Assembly (NCBI GenBank): GCA_000697335.1 | Contig: JNEM01010752.1 | Span: 1-11,179, forward strand | Length of the DNA: 11,179 nucleotides | Source: Conidiobolus incongruus B7586 | Lineage: Eukaryota; Entomophthoromycota; Entomophthoromycetes; Entomophthorales; Conidiobolaceae | Direction of reading: 5' to 3' | Shown: positions 1-7,470 of the stretch, piece by piece | Layout of the letters: each line of letters begins with the position of its first letter | Position numbering within the stretch: position 1 is the first letter of the stretch | The notes under the pieces: generated by a model | Told to the model about the DNA's origin: nothing | The model's input: the letters and a program-made list of their open reading frames with translations, nothing else | The model's database searches: none | Made by a program: the position numbers and the translations under genes

Positions 1-369
1 ATAATTATATTATTATATTTATATTAATGATAATAAATATAGTTTATGACTTATTATTTTTATTATATAATCTATTTTTAATAATAAAAGAATATTTGGG
101 TTAGAAAACTAATATTGAATATTAATCCGAAATAAGAGTTATTCTTGAAATAGTATTATATTTAAAAAATTATATAGATATTAATAATATGTTAATTCAT
201 AACAATAGGAATTTTTTTAATTTTTAATTCTCTAATTATATTATTTAATTTTTATAAATTAAATATATATATAATATAATATAATAAAACTTGGTTTTTC
301 CTAACTTTATATATCATTTATAATATTTTATCATTTAAATAATCTAAATTAATAGTTTAAAATTAAATA
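1..369. other. AT-rich spacer, no gene seen
   Basis: The stretch is almost wholly A and T, with no open frame of note. Its last part, from about 300, should contain the 5' untranslated end and terminal repeat of the mariner copy that follows. I could not pick out a convincing inverted repeat against the low-complexity background. Confidence 0.5.
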
Positions 370-1350
370 AAATTATATTTTTATTAAATAATAAATATCA
401 AATTACTTTCATTATATTATTAGTAGAACCCAAGCATAAATTCTTTCAAATTATTCAAAATTTACAAAAAAATTATCAATATAATTTTTTATCTAAATTT
501 ATCATTTATTATTCAATTTGTAATTTTAAATCTAGGATTGATATTATTCAGAATTTATTTTAATTTAAAAAACCATTTTAAAGTGTTTTTTATTTTATAT
601 TAATAAAATTTAAATATATATTAAAACACACCATTTTCATAAACAAATATTATCTAAAAAGTTTAAATAAAATATATAGTATAATATATATATTATAGTT
701 TAAACTCAGATTAATTAATATCAATATAAAATAAATAACTTATGTTTTATTGAAAGCATAACAAAACCATAATAATTTTAATAAAATAAAAATAAAACTA
801 AAATCAATGCTTTTTATAATAAAAAATATTATTTAATAAATTTTAAAATATTGAATATAATCTATTAAAAAAATTATATTAAGTTAAACAAATCTAATAA
901 ATAAACTATATTGAATGAATATCTTATTAATAGAGAAATTTTGATTTCTATAACAAATGATAGTAGTATATAATTTTTTATTTAAATTCTAAAGGTAAAT
1001 CAATTTATTATATATTTTATATTGCTCTTTTATATAGAATAATATAAAATTTGAGTTCTTATTATAAATTAATAATATATATCATTTTTTATAATAATTC
1101 CAAAATATATAATACTAAAATTATTAAAGATTTTTTATATCAAAAAAATTAAAAAAAGGTACCATATCCAGTATACTCACCAGATCATAACCTATTTGAT
1201 TATAATTATCTTGGGTAATTAGGAAATATAGTTATAATAAAAAATTCCTTTAAATAAATTAAATTAGTTATGAAGTATCAAATCCTTATCTATATTATAA
1301 AAGTTATTTTTTAGGTATTAGATATTTATGAACAATCTGGTAAAAGCGTT
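370..1350 (+). mobile_element. Degenerate mariner-family DNA transposon, nearly full-length transposase relic (copy 1)
   Basis: This is a worn relic of a D,D34D mariner-type transposase, the enzyme that cuts and pastes the element at TA sites. It was recognised at 1174-1200, where the plus strand reads PYPVYSPDHNLFDYN, matching the mariner block YSPDLAPSDYHLF. Upstream it aligns by eye with the minus-strand copy at 10019-11052 over nearly its whole length. Shared landmarks include TTTAAACT(c/t)AGATTAATTAATA near 700 and ATTTGT(a/g)ATTTTAAA near 515. The third catalytic Asp survives (GAT, 1198-1200). The second is Asn (AAT, 1093-1095), with the spacing to the third exactly as in the family. 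The first also appears to be Asn. Many in-frame stops and small indels make it non-functional. Two Gln codons (CAA, 456-458 and 465-467) are kept here where the other copy has TAA. Ends are approximate and the terminal repeats were not resolved. Confidence 0.82.
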
Positions 1351-2604
1351 TAATAAAAAAATTAATTTTTTATTATTTATTAATAGTTAATTTGATAATT
1401 TCATATTTTGATTTTGATTCTAAATTCTTGTTATTATTTGAAATTTATATTAATATTATTTTATTACTTAATATTAAAAGAGTTTAATATGGTAATATAA
1501 TATATTGTAATTTTTTTCATTTTATGTTATTGATCGCTATAAAAAATTAATCAATATAATATTCTTAAATAATCAATATATATAGGCTAATATGATCAAA
1601 TATTTGCATTTTGAAAAAATATAGGATTAATTAATATATCTATTATTATCACTAAATTTAAATCCCTATAATCTTGTTTACACTAATAGGAAAAAAAATT
1701 AAAAAAATAATTCAATAAATTTTTAACTATAATTTTTAAAGTCAAAAGTGAAATTATATGAAAGAATTATTAAAACAAATATAAAAAAATATTAAATTTA
1801 ATATTGAAAAAGAATTTTGCTATTAAAGAAACAAATACTAATTATTTAATGATTTAGTTTTAGTATTTTATCTTGTTAAAATAAAAATAGTATTAAACTT
1901 ATTTTTTAATCACTATATATTGCAAGTGATAATTTTACCCTATTTCTTAAATACTAGTGATATTCTAGATAATCCACTTTATAAGTTATAGCTTGGTAAG
2001 TTTAAGATATTAAAACCATTTGTTTTTTTAATTAACCTTCTTATTTATATTTATAAATTTAAACATTATTTTTTTAATTTTCACTTATTTTTTTCAGTTT
2101 TTAATTAATATTCTTTATTTTTTATAAGACTTCCTCTATTAAGGAAGTTTATTCAATGTTAATATCAAAATGTTTGTAATTAACACTTTAATAAAAATTT
2201 CTTTTTTTAATTTAATTATTTCAGAATAAATTATAATAATAGGTTTATAAAATAATTATTATATTAAATTTTATTATAATTAAAATAGATATAATTAACT
2301 CATCAATTAATATAATTGAATTTAATAAACAATTATAAAAACCACAAATATTTAATAAATATATTATATCTAGTCATTTCAAACTTCAAAATATATAATC
2401 TATAATATATTTATACGAATATGGGAATATTCATATTCTAATTTTTAGATATATTTTTATATGTTAGAATATATTATAAACGTTACCAAGTTTAATATTA
2501 GTCAATGATACAAAATGAATTTAAAATAATTTTCATTAAAGCTACAATGGTAATTGAATTATATCTAAACTTGACAAAATATATTATTTTCTTAGTATTT
2601 GGAG
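1351..2604. other. AT-rich spacer
   Basis: No gene is supported here. The only structured item I see is a short G+C-containing hairpin at 2129-2148, listed separately. A phrase at about 1761-1780 reading KELLKQ resembles part of the mariner N-terminal domain, but it is too short and low in complexity to call. Confidence 0.45.
2129..2148. repeat. Short perfect hairpin, 7-bp stem
   Basis: ACTTCCT and AGGAAGT face each other across a 6-nt loop (CTATTA). The stem has three G:C pairs in a region where G and C are scarce, so it stands out. No gene lies within several hundred bases to suggest a terminator or processing role. It may be the remnant of a small inverted-repeat element. Confidence 0.45.
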
Positions 2605-3113
2605 TGTCATCTGGGGGACCGGTCGGATCACAATGCCATTATGATGACCAGTCACCAAAACAGTTGAATAGATAGATTGGAAGTTATGCTCTGCATGGGA
2701 TCCGCATTAAAGAAGCCATGGTGACACTTGCACTTGTGAGGCCACGAGCGCTCTATGAAAAAGAATGGTTCCATAATCTTGGCGTAGTTGAATCTCTACC
2801 CTTCGGCCAAGCTCGGCTTACAGATTCCATCAATGTTTTGTAATCAAGATAATAAAAGTCCTTCTCTAATCTAATATAGTAATTTTCTGTATCTGTTTTG
2901 ACCACAATGACTTCTGGCTCTGTCGTCACTGTAGACTTTAGAATGATGATATACGCTCTATCCTATCGCACCATACTGCTCACACAGCTACTCATGCATG
3001 CACCTCTTTTGATCTATGTGGTGCTTGAGGCTCTCTCAGCACCCGACATGGCTGAGGTTACCAGTCTAACTCTCTTCAATCTAACCGATCTCTCAACAGT
3101 TACTCTAATTTGA
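2605..3113. other. G+C-normal island of about 510 bp with sharp edges, probably part of a transposon or a recent insertion
   Basis: Base composition jumps from about 15% to about 45% G+C at 2605 and falls back just after 3113. The island opens with TGTCATCTGGGGGACC on the plus strand. On the minus strand a TGTTGAGAG lies near its other end (3098), so the minus strand runs from TG to CA (3098 to 2605). That framing recalls an LTR or LTR-bounded fragment, but I see no matching 5-bp target duplication and no second LTR. The island escaped the AT drift of its surroundings, which suggests recent arrival (inference). If it is an LTR-type fossil, it is a fragment. A gene remnant on the minus strand is listed separately. 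Confidence 0.5.
2753..3049 (-). pseudogene. Broken reading frame of about 98 codons, unknown family, inside the G+C-normal island
   Basis: The minus-strand frame beginning MSGAERASSTT has a protein-like composition over its distal 69 codons. It is rich in charged and aromatic residues, for example EVIVVKTDTENYYIRLEKD and TLMESVSRAWPKG. I do not recognise the family. The frame is interrupted by about two breaks and so is probably a fossil. Alternatively it is an exon of a spliced gene whose other exons I cannot see. Its setting in a compositionally foreign island makes a transposon gene likely. An open plus-strand frame (2907-3113) overlaps it. I prefer the minus strand because its residues are more evenly mixed and less hydrophobic, but this is a judgement by eye. 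Confidence 0.4.
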
Positions 3114-3807
3114 ATATGGTTCAATTTGAACTTAAATCATTCATTAAATTTAATATAATGGTAAATATTATATTTTTTCATCTAACATAACTATTCAATA
3201 ATTATCAAATTAGTCTTTTTTTTTAAAATATTGATATTAAAAATAAATTATTTGAAAAATTAAATTAACTTTTTAAAACTTGTTACACTAGTATAAATTA
3301 TAAACCAAATAATAGTTTTCTTGTATTTAAATTATAAGAATTTCATTTTAAAGTTTTTTTTTCAGCAATATTAGTGTCATATTATTAATTATATCAATGG
3401 TGTTATCAGATAAATTTATTAATATTAATGTCTGAAATCGATTGTATTATCACATCAAACAATTTATTTTTATCATTATTCTAATCCTTAATATCCTCAA
3501 ATCAAATATAATCTCATATAATTTAAACTATATAAAATACGTATTAAATGATATTAAATTATATTATTATAAAATAAACTTATATTAATATAATTAAATA
3601 TAAAATTAATTAAAATATTAATTGAAAATTATATTTAAAAAAATCAAAAATTAATAAATATTTTTGAGGGTTAAGTAAGTAAATTGATTATAGTTTAATC
3701 GATATATGATTTAATGGAAAATTTATCTGACACTAATAAATGATTTAGATCATTTGAATAGAGTAATATATTTGATAATATCCTCTTTAAAAATAATTGG
3801 ATCAACC
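3114..3807. other. AT-rich spacer downstream of gene A
   Basis: Very AT-rich and without an open frame worth reporting. It should hold the 3' untranslated region and poly(A) site of gene A, which reads leftward. I found no clear AATAAA on the minus strand close to the stop codon. Confidence 0.4.
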
Positions 3808-4149
3808 TTAGAATACGCCAAACAATAACTTGTTCAAGAGACCTTGTTTACCGGGTCCAACCTCATTTGGATTGTAAATATTAGGAGTACCTGCAGTTCC
3901 AGCTGGTACTGAAGCTAGAGGGATTGCATGATGTCCAGGAGCACCAATGGGATAAGGATGTGGATAAGGATATGGACCTGGAACGGGATATGGGCCTGGA
4001 AGAGGATGTGGATAGGGGGGAGAAATATCTGGAATAGGAAGAGGATGTGGATGGGGGAGAGAAATATCTGGAATAGGAAGAACTGGAGCCTGAGGAGTGG
4101 CTGAATAGAAAGCCAAGGATGAGATGAGAGTAAAAGCTAAAGTTTTCAT
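3808..4149 (-). CDS. Small secreted Pro/Tyr-rich repeat protein A, 113 aa
   Basis: I recognise no named family. The protein starts MKTLAFTLISSLAFYSA, a clear signal peptide with probable cleavage after Ala17, so it should be exported. Residues 24-36 and 37-49 are two copies of a 13-residue unit (LPIPDISLPHPHP and LPIPDISPPYPHP). Residues 50-67 are PGPYP-type repeats, then GAPGHH. Residues 75-113 form a tail almost identical to that of gene B, ending GKQGLLNKLLFGVF. There is no Cys, and no membrane segment beyond the leader. The start is supported by the signal peptide, a TATA box 52-59 nt upstream and homology to B starting at the same Met. The 39-bp DNA repeat suggests the middle changes length by slippage or unequal exchange. 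The role could be wall or coat structure, effector or peptide precursor; this is inference. Confidence 0.88.
   Translation of the reverse strand: MKTLAFTLISSLAFYSATPQAPVLPIPDISLPHPHPLPIPDISPPYPHPLPGPYPVPGPYPYPHPYPIGAPGHHAIPLASVPAGTAGTPNIYNPNEVGPGKQGLLNKLLFGVF
4002..4079 (-). repeat. 39-bp tandem repeat, two copies, inside gene A
   Basis: The units 4002-4040 and 4041-4079 differ at only a few bases and encode two 13-residue copies of LPIPDIS followed by a Pro/His or Pro/Tyr run. The unit length is a multiple of three, so copy-number change would keep the frame. Confidence 0.85.
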
Positions 4150-4200
4150 TGATAATCAAATTTGAATAGAAGTTATTTAGTGAGAATAATACATTCATCT

Positions 4201-4208
4201 CTTATATA
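4201..4208 (-). promoter_or_regulatory. TATA box of gene A
   Basis: TATATAAG on the minus strand lies 52-59 nt before the ATG of gene A. The same spacing (48-64 nt) is seen for TATA-like boxes of genes B and C, which supports it despite the AT-rich background. A start of transcription about 30 nt further on would leave a 5' leader of roughly 25 nt (inference). Confidence 0.6.
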
Positions 4209-4283
4209 CTTATCATAAAGAATAAAATTATAAATTTTAACTATATTCTAATAACTGAAGTGCTGTAAAAGTTAAACAGTAAA

Positions 4284-4344
4284 ACCAATTCACTAGCTTA
4301 GCCAATTTTTCTTATAAATTGAACATTTTTCGATAATCAGCCAT
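4284..4344 (-). promoter_or_regulatory. Upstream element pair of gene A: AGCCAAT (CCAAT-type) block and TCAGCCAT block
   Basis: Plus-strand 4284-4306 contains ACCAA, TTCACT and GCTTAGCCAAT. It matches 7526-7548 upstream of gene C, apart from one inserted and one deleted base. GAACATTT follows at 4321-4328 and GATAATCAGCCAT at 4332-4344, and both recur in the same order upstream of gene C. AGCCAAT fits the consensus bound by CCAAT-binding (Hap/NF-Y) complexes, which work in either orientation. The elements lie about 135-195 nt before the ATG. Confidence 0.65.
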
Positions 4345-5049
4345 TTAAATTTTATGAATAGTAAATTTTTTGAAAATAAAGTTTTACTATTAGTGAGTAA
4401 AACAAGATATATTATTTTATTATGTTTTTTTATTAAATAAATCTAATTAATACTAAAATTATAATTAATAAATAATTTTTATCCCAAATAGTAATTATAA
4501 GCCCAAAAATTAAACTTTATTAATTTTAATATATTTTATTATAATTAAAATAAATTTAATTAAAAAACACATAAATTATATATTTTGACTATAAAAACTA
4601 TTATTAATTTTTGAGTATCTAAAAGAATATTAACATGAGAGAAAATAATTTACAACTGGTATGCGATATAAGGTTAAATATAAGTTAGAAATAATTAAAG
4701 GTATGAACCAAAATATTATTCACATATCTCATAATAATGCTATTCATTTTGATATCATTGTAATTTATGATAGTATATATTTTTAACTATTCAACGGGAT
4801 CAATTTTATTAGATGAAAATATTACTATAATAATAATTTTTAAAGTATTTTAACATCTAAATAAATGTTGAATTTATAAAATTTCAATATATTAGAATAA
4901 TAATGTAATGAATAAAATTATAAAAAATAATATGAATTGAATATAGTTATAAAATTTCATTTATTTGAGATTTTCTCAATTATACAAAGAGGTTCAAAAA
5001 GTAATACAAATCAAGGTCTCAAATTTAATAATATTTGAATCAATTTAAT
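4345..5049. other. AT-rich spacer between genes A and B
   Basis: This region contains the distal promoter of gene A and the 3' end of gene B. Apart from a 41-codon open stretch at 4661-4786, listed separately, I see no gene. Confidence 0.4.
4661..4786 (+). other. Short open stretch of 41 codons, possible DNA-binding-domain fragment of a transposase
   Basis: From the ATG the frame reads MRYKVKYKLEIIKGMNQN and continues for 41 codons to TAA. The pattern KYKLEIIK with an alternating helix-like rhythm recalls the N-terminal helix-turn-helix of pogo or CENP-B type transposases. The base composition is richer than the flanks. The piece is too short for a firm call and may be chance. Confidence 0.25.
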
Positions 5050-5283
5050 TTAGAATAATCCAAAGAGCAACTTGTTCAAAAGACCCTGCTTACCAAGTGC
5101 AACTACATTGGGATTATAGATGTTAGGAGTACCTGCAGTTCCAGCAGGTACTGATGCTAGTGGAACTGCACCACCGAAGCCAGGATAGCCAAATCCTGGA
5201 TAACCGAATCCTGGATAACCAAACTGAGGAGCAGCGGAATACAAAGCAACGGATGAGATCAAAGTAGTGAATAAAAGCTTCAT
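5050..5283 (-). CDS. Small secreted Gly/Tyr/Phe-repeat protein B, 77 aa, paralogue of A
   Basis: The protein begins MKLLFTTLISSVALYSA, a signal peptide matching that of gene A in 14 of the first 20 residues, with likely cleavage after Ala17. Residues 21-35 are three exact copies of FGYPG, then FGG. Residues 39-77 are the tail shared with A (34 of 39 identical): PLASVPAGTAGTPNIYNPN, then GKQGLLNKLLFGLF. An in-frame upstream ATG would add 23 residues, but it lies within the presumed 5' leader just after the TATA box and would spoil the signal peptide, so I chose 5283. A and B are clearly duplicates whose middle segments have been replaced by unrelated repeats. The last residues could form a short cationic amphipathic helix, as in membrane-active peptides (inference). 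Family unknown. Confidence 0.87.
   Translation of the reverse strand: MKLLFTTLISSVALYSAAPQFGYPGFGYPGFGYPGFGGAVPLASVPAGTAGTPNIYNPNVVALGKQGLLNKLLFGLF
5179..5223 (-). repeat. 15-bp tandem repeat, three copies, in gene B
   Basis: The DNA unit encodes FGYPG (residues 21-35). The copies are nearly identical at nucleotide level, which points to recent expansion. It occupies the same place in the protein as the 13-residue repeats of gene A, although the sequences are unrelated. Confidence 0.8.
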
Positions 5284-5338
5284 TGTCAATATATTTTTAA
5301 TAACAAAATTTAATAAATTGCAAATGGCCCATTTATCA

Positions 5339-5347
5339 CCTTTTATA
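5339..5347 (-). promoter_or_regulatory. TATA box of gene B
   Basis: TATAAAAGG on the minus strand lies 56-64 nt before the chosen ATG. It is the most canonical of the three boxes and supports taking 5283 as the start. Confidence 0.65.
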
Positions 5348-5420
5348 CTCATTCAAAAATTTTAAAATATCAGTCAAGTGGGATATTGTTTTACAATTAT
5401 GACTGTTAAGTTTAATAATA

Positions 5421-5441
5421 AAACCTATTTTTCACAGCCAA
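5421..5441 (-). promoter_or_regulatory. Weaker version of the shared upstream element, gene B
   Basis: On the plus strand AAACCTATTTTTCAC is followed by AGCCAA (5436-5441). The order (ACC, then TTCAC, then AGCCAA) and the distance of about 140-160 nt from the ATG resemble the blocks upstream of A and C. The match is partial and CCAAT is not complete. Confidence 0.35.
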
Positions 5442-6241
5442 AAAAGCGCTTGAAGATTTCTCATTCGATGAATATTTAAATTTGTAATAAAGTAATAGTT
5501 TTATAAGTGGTAATAATCGATTATAATCTAATTTTGATATTTTAAATTGTAATAAATTCTTTTTAAAATGGCAAAATACAAACCAAAAATTCATTATTTA
5601 ATTAGTTATAATTAATAATTTAATTCATATTATTTCAATTTAATTTTCAATTAACAAAAAATAATTTATTTCTATTATCTGATCTAATTTAAATTACATT
5701 TTTTTATCACTTAATTATTTTCATTTTAAAAATATCATTAATTAGAATGTTAAAAAAGCCAATACAATTCTAAGGTTAATAGTTAAAATAGTATCAATAG
5801 CATTAATAGTATGGACTATATTTTAAAATCAATATTCAAATAATCTTAATTGAATAGTAGATGTAAAAAAATTATGGCTGTACTAAGAGATGTTTCGTCA
5901 TTAAACCAAAGAATAACTTCGATGACCAAATTGAAGCATTTTTTTATCAAAATAACAATGATCAATTTAAATTTATCAATCATACTACTTTCAAGGATAT
6001 AATAGCACTCAGCCACCATAATTAAAATAGTATACTGAATTAAGTAAATAAGTTGAGGTTTATATTCTATCAGTTAAAATTACCAATTATATCTATATTT
6101 TCACTAATCGAATTGTATTTTATTATTATTATCGTTATTATTCTTTTAGAAATTAAACTACATAATGATATATACATTGGCAGACTATTAACCAATAGAA
6201 AAATTTAAATATTATATCATTAAATAGTTTAAGAATAATAT
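5442..6241. other. Spacer upstream of gene B; one patch open on both strands at 5846-6025
   Basis: Most of this is AT-rich spacer. The patch 5846-6025 is richer in G+C. It is open on the plus strand for 52 codons (5867-6025, including DDQIEAFFYQ and FKDIIALSHHN, with no Met at its start). It is also open on the minus strand for 57 codons from an ATG at 6019, with a TATAAAC about 50 nt before it. I recognise neither product. It may be an exon, a decayed gene or a transposon scrap. The sequence does not decide between them. Confidence 0.25.
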
Positions 6242-6526
6242 TGTTGAGAATGGACATGGAGATCATGGATGTTCTTATTGAAAGATATTACCAGATAAAG
6301 GATAACACATGATCTAGTTTGACAAGATCAGAACTCCTCACTAAAGATATAAAAATAATCTCTCTCGGGTTTTACACAAAGAAAAAGAAGGGGAGAAACC
6401 AACATATCTTTGATCTTTACACTTTTTTGTTCGATTAAAAATGACTTCCAACGACGCTAATTCTGATATTGTTCTAAACCATCCTGAAACCTATGGAGCT
6501 GTAAACAGTGGGTTTTTACAACAAAT
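6242..6526 (+). mobile_element. Ty1/copia-like LTR retrotransposon fossil, left end only (LTR 6242-6404)
   Basis: A 163-bp unit begins TGTTGAGAATGG and ends CCAACA, giving the TGTTG/CAACA terminal pair typical of Ty1/copia LTRs. A TATAAAAA promoter-like box lies at about 6348-6355 inside it. It is followed by a short piece of internal region with ordinary base composition, up to about 6526, after which AT-rich spacer resumes. No second LTR, reverse transcriptase or other parts are visible, so the copy is a fragment and broken. Its composition has not drifted to that of the spacer, which suggests it is younger than the mariner relics (inference). Confidence 0.55.
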
Positions 6527-7039
6527 ATATTAATAAATAACTAAAATTTTTATAAACAATTTATTAATCATTAGAATTAAAATAAATATTATTAATAGGT
6601 TGCTCTATTACTTAAAAAATAAATATAATATGTGGTTATAATAAAATTTATATGTATTATTTTTCCTATTTATATTTAGCAAAATTCTATTCTATTTATT
6701 GTAATTTAATTAAAAAAGAGATTACCATTCTTGCACACAAAATTGAAAGTATGCAAAATATAACAATCAGTGGTTTTTTTGAATTTTTCTAAATCATCTT
6801 TGGTAAGTGCTTAATAAATACAAAGAAAACCTTTTTAATATATTTCTTTATTTGTTTAAACACATTTAAATTACATTTTTAAATAAATATTACAGTGAAT
6901 AACTATTGAAATTTAATTTTATAAACTTAATAAATTAGTATAAATTTTAGAATTTAATTATATAATTAATAGCATAACTAAGCTAGTTGTTTACTATTAT
7001 CAATATTATTATGCATTTTGTTGTGGAATATAAGGAAGC
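6527..7039. other. AT-rich spacer
   Basis: No open frame, structured repeat or RNA gene is recognisable between the copia-like fragment and the 3' region of gene C. Confidence 0.45.
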
Positions 7040-7045
7040 TTTATT
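7040..7045 (-). terminator. Possible poly(A) signal of gene C
   Basis: AATAAA on the minus strand lies about 115-120 nt beyond the stop codon of gene C and just beyond the large palindrome. In DNA this AT-rich the hexamer is common by chance, so the call rests mainly on position. Confidence 0.3.
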
Positions 7046-7078
7046 GAATTCAATCGGTAATACCAGATCAATAATTGA

Positions 7079-7155
7079 ATCTATATCAATATTTTGGCAA
7101 TATTTGATCTTAAGATGGTTATGCCATAACATATTGATATTGTTGAATATAGATT
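7079..7155 (-). repeat. Imperfect 77-bp palindrome just downstream of gene C
   Basis: The left arm (ATCTATATCAATAT, then TTGGCA) pairs with the right arm (TGCCATAACATATTGATAT, then ATATAGAT) around a centre at ATCTTAAGAT (7107-7116). Mismatches and a few extra bases occur in the right arm. It starts 5 nt after the stop codon and so would fold as a hairpin in the 3' untranslated region of gene C. It could be a transcript-stability or end-processing structure, or a small inverted-repeat element that landed there. Confidence 0.6.
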
Positions 7156-7159
7156 TAAT

Positions 7160-7423
7160 TTAGATAGGGTAAGGGCCAGGATAGGGACCAGGATAAGGAC
7201 CAGGATAAGGATAAGGATAAGGCCATCTCCAGCTATCAGGATTCTGGGGAAATACAGGATTATGGGGGAAGTTTGGATTAACATCCCAGCGAGATGGAGT
7301 AGGAGTCCAAACAGGTTTGCCGTTAATAAAGAAAAATCCACGATCATCGGCGGCAGCTTCTTTAGCTTCACCTCCTTGAGAAGCGACGAAAGGAATCAAA
7401 AAGGCTAAGATAGTCAATTTCAT
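7160..7423 (-). CDS. Small secreted protein C, Trp/Asn/Pro body with PGPYP-repeat tail, 87 aa
   Basis: No family is recognised. MKLTILAFLIPFVAS is a compact signal peptide, with cleavage likely before Gln16. Then comes an acidic stretch (EAKEAAADD, 19-27), GFFFINGKPVW (29-39), an Asn/Pro/Trp segment with NPNFPHNPVFPQNP (49-62) and WRW (65-67), and finally a C-terminal repeat of PYP and PGPYP units (68-87) ending in Ile. It lacks the GKQGLLNKLL tail of A and B, but the PGPYP units also occur in the middle of A, and its promoter shares long elements with A. There is no Cys. The start is fixed by the signal peptide and a TATA box 48-56 nt upstream. Aromatic and Pro-rich secreted repeats often build walls, coats or fibres. 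That is inference. Confidence 0.85.
   Translation of the reverse strand: MKLTILAFLIPFVASQGGEAKEAAADDRGFFFINGKPVWTPTPSRWDVNPNFPHNPVFPQNPDSWRWPYPYPYPGPYPGPYPGPYPI
7163..7222 (-). repeat. Short tandem repeats encoding the PYP/PGPYP tail of gene C
   Basis: The plus strand shows repeated GGATAAGG and CCAGGATA units that encode residues 68-87. They lie at the very end of the gene and could gain or lose copies without changing the frame. Confidence 0.75.
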
Positions 7424-7470
7424 TGTTATAATATCTACTTACGATACTCTTCCATGACTACCATTACGAT

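Noticed and set aside
2907-3113. 69-codon plus-strand frame in the G+C-normal island
   Set aside because: Hydrophobic, no recognisable domain, and it overlaps a more protein-like minus-strand frame. Openness over this length is not surprising in G+C-normal DNA.
3881-4198. 105-codon minus-strand frame overlapping gene A, Ser-rich
   Set aside because: It is the shifted frame of the Pro-rich repeat of gene A. Its Ser/Arg repeats are the expected shadow, and it has no signal peptide or homologue in B.
5284-5352. Upstream in-frame start for gene B adding 23 residues
   Set aside because: The extension begins right beside the TATA box, would bury the signal peptide, and has no counterpart in gene A.
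5412-5594. 60-codon minus-strand frame upstream of gene B
   Set aside because: It covers the promoter region of gene B, is low in complexity and rich in Phe, Tyr, Lys and Leu as expected of random AT-rich sequence.
6242-6404. Reading the TGTTG...CAACA unit as a complete solo LTR
   Set aside because: The 5 bases before and after it do not match as a target duplication, and composition stays normal beyond its right end, so a left-end fragment fits better.
7081-7371. 96-codon minus-strand frame overlapping gene C
   Set aside because: Its run of alternating Leu/Ile and Val is the out-of-frame reading of the PYP repeats of gene C and the palindrome.
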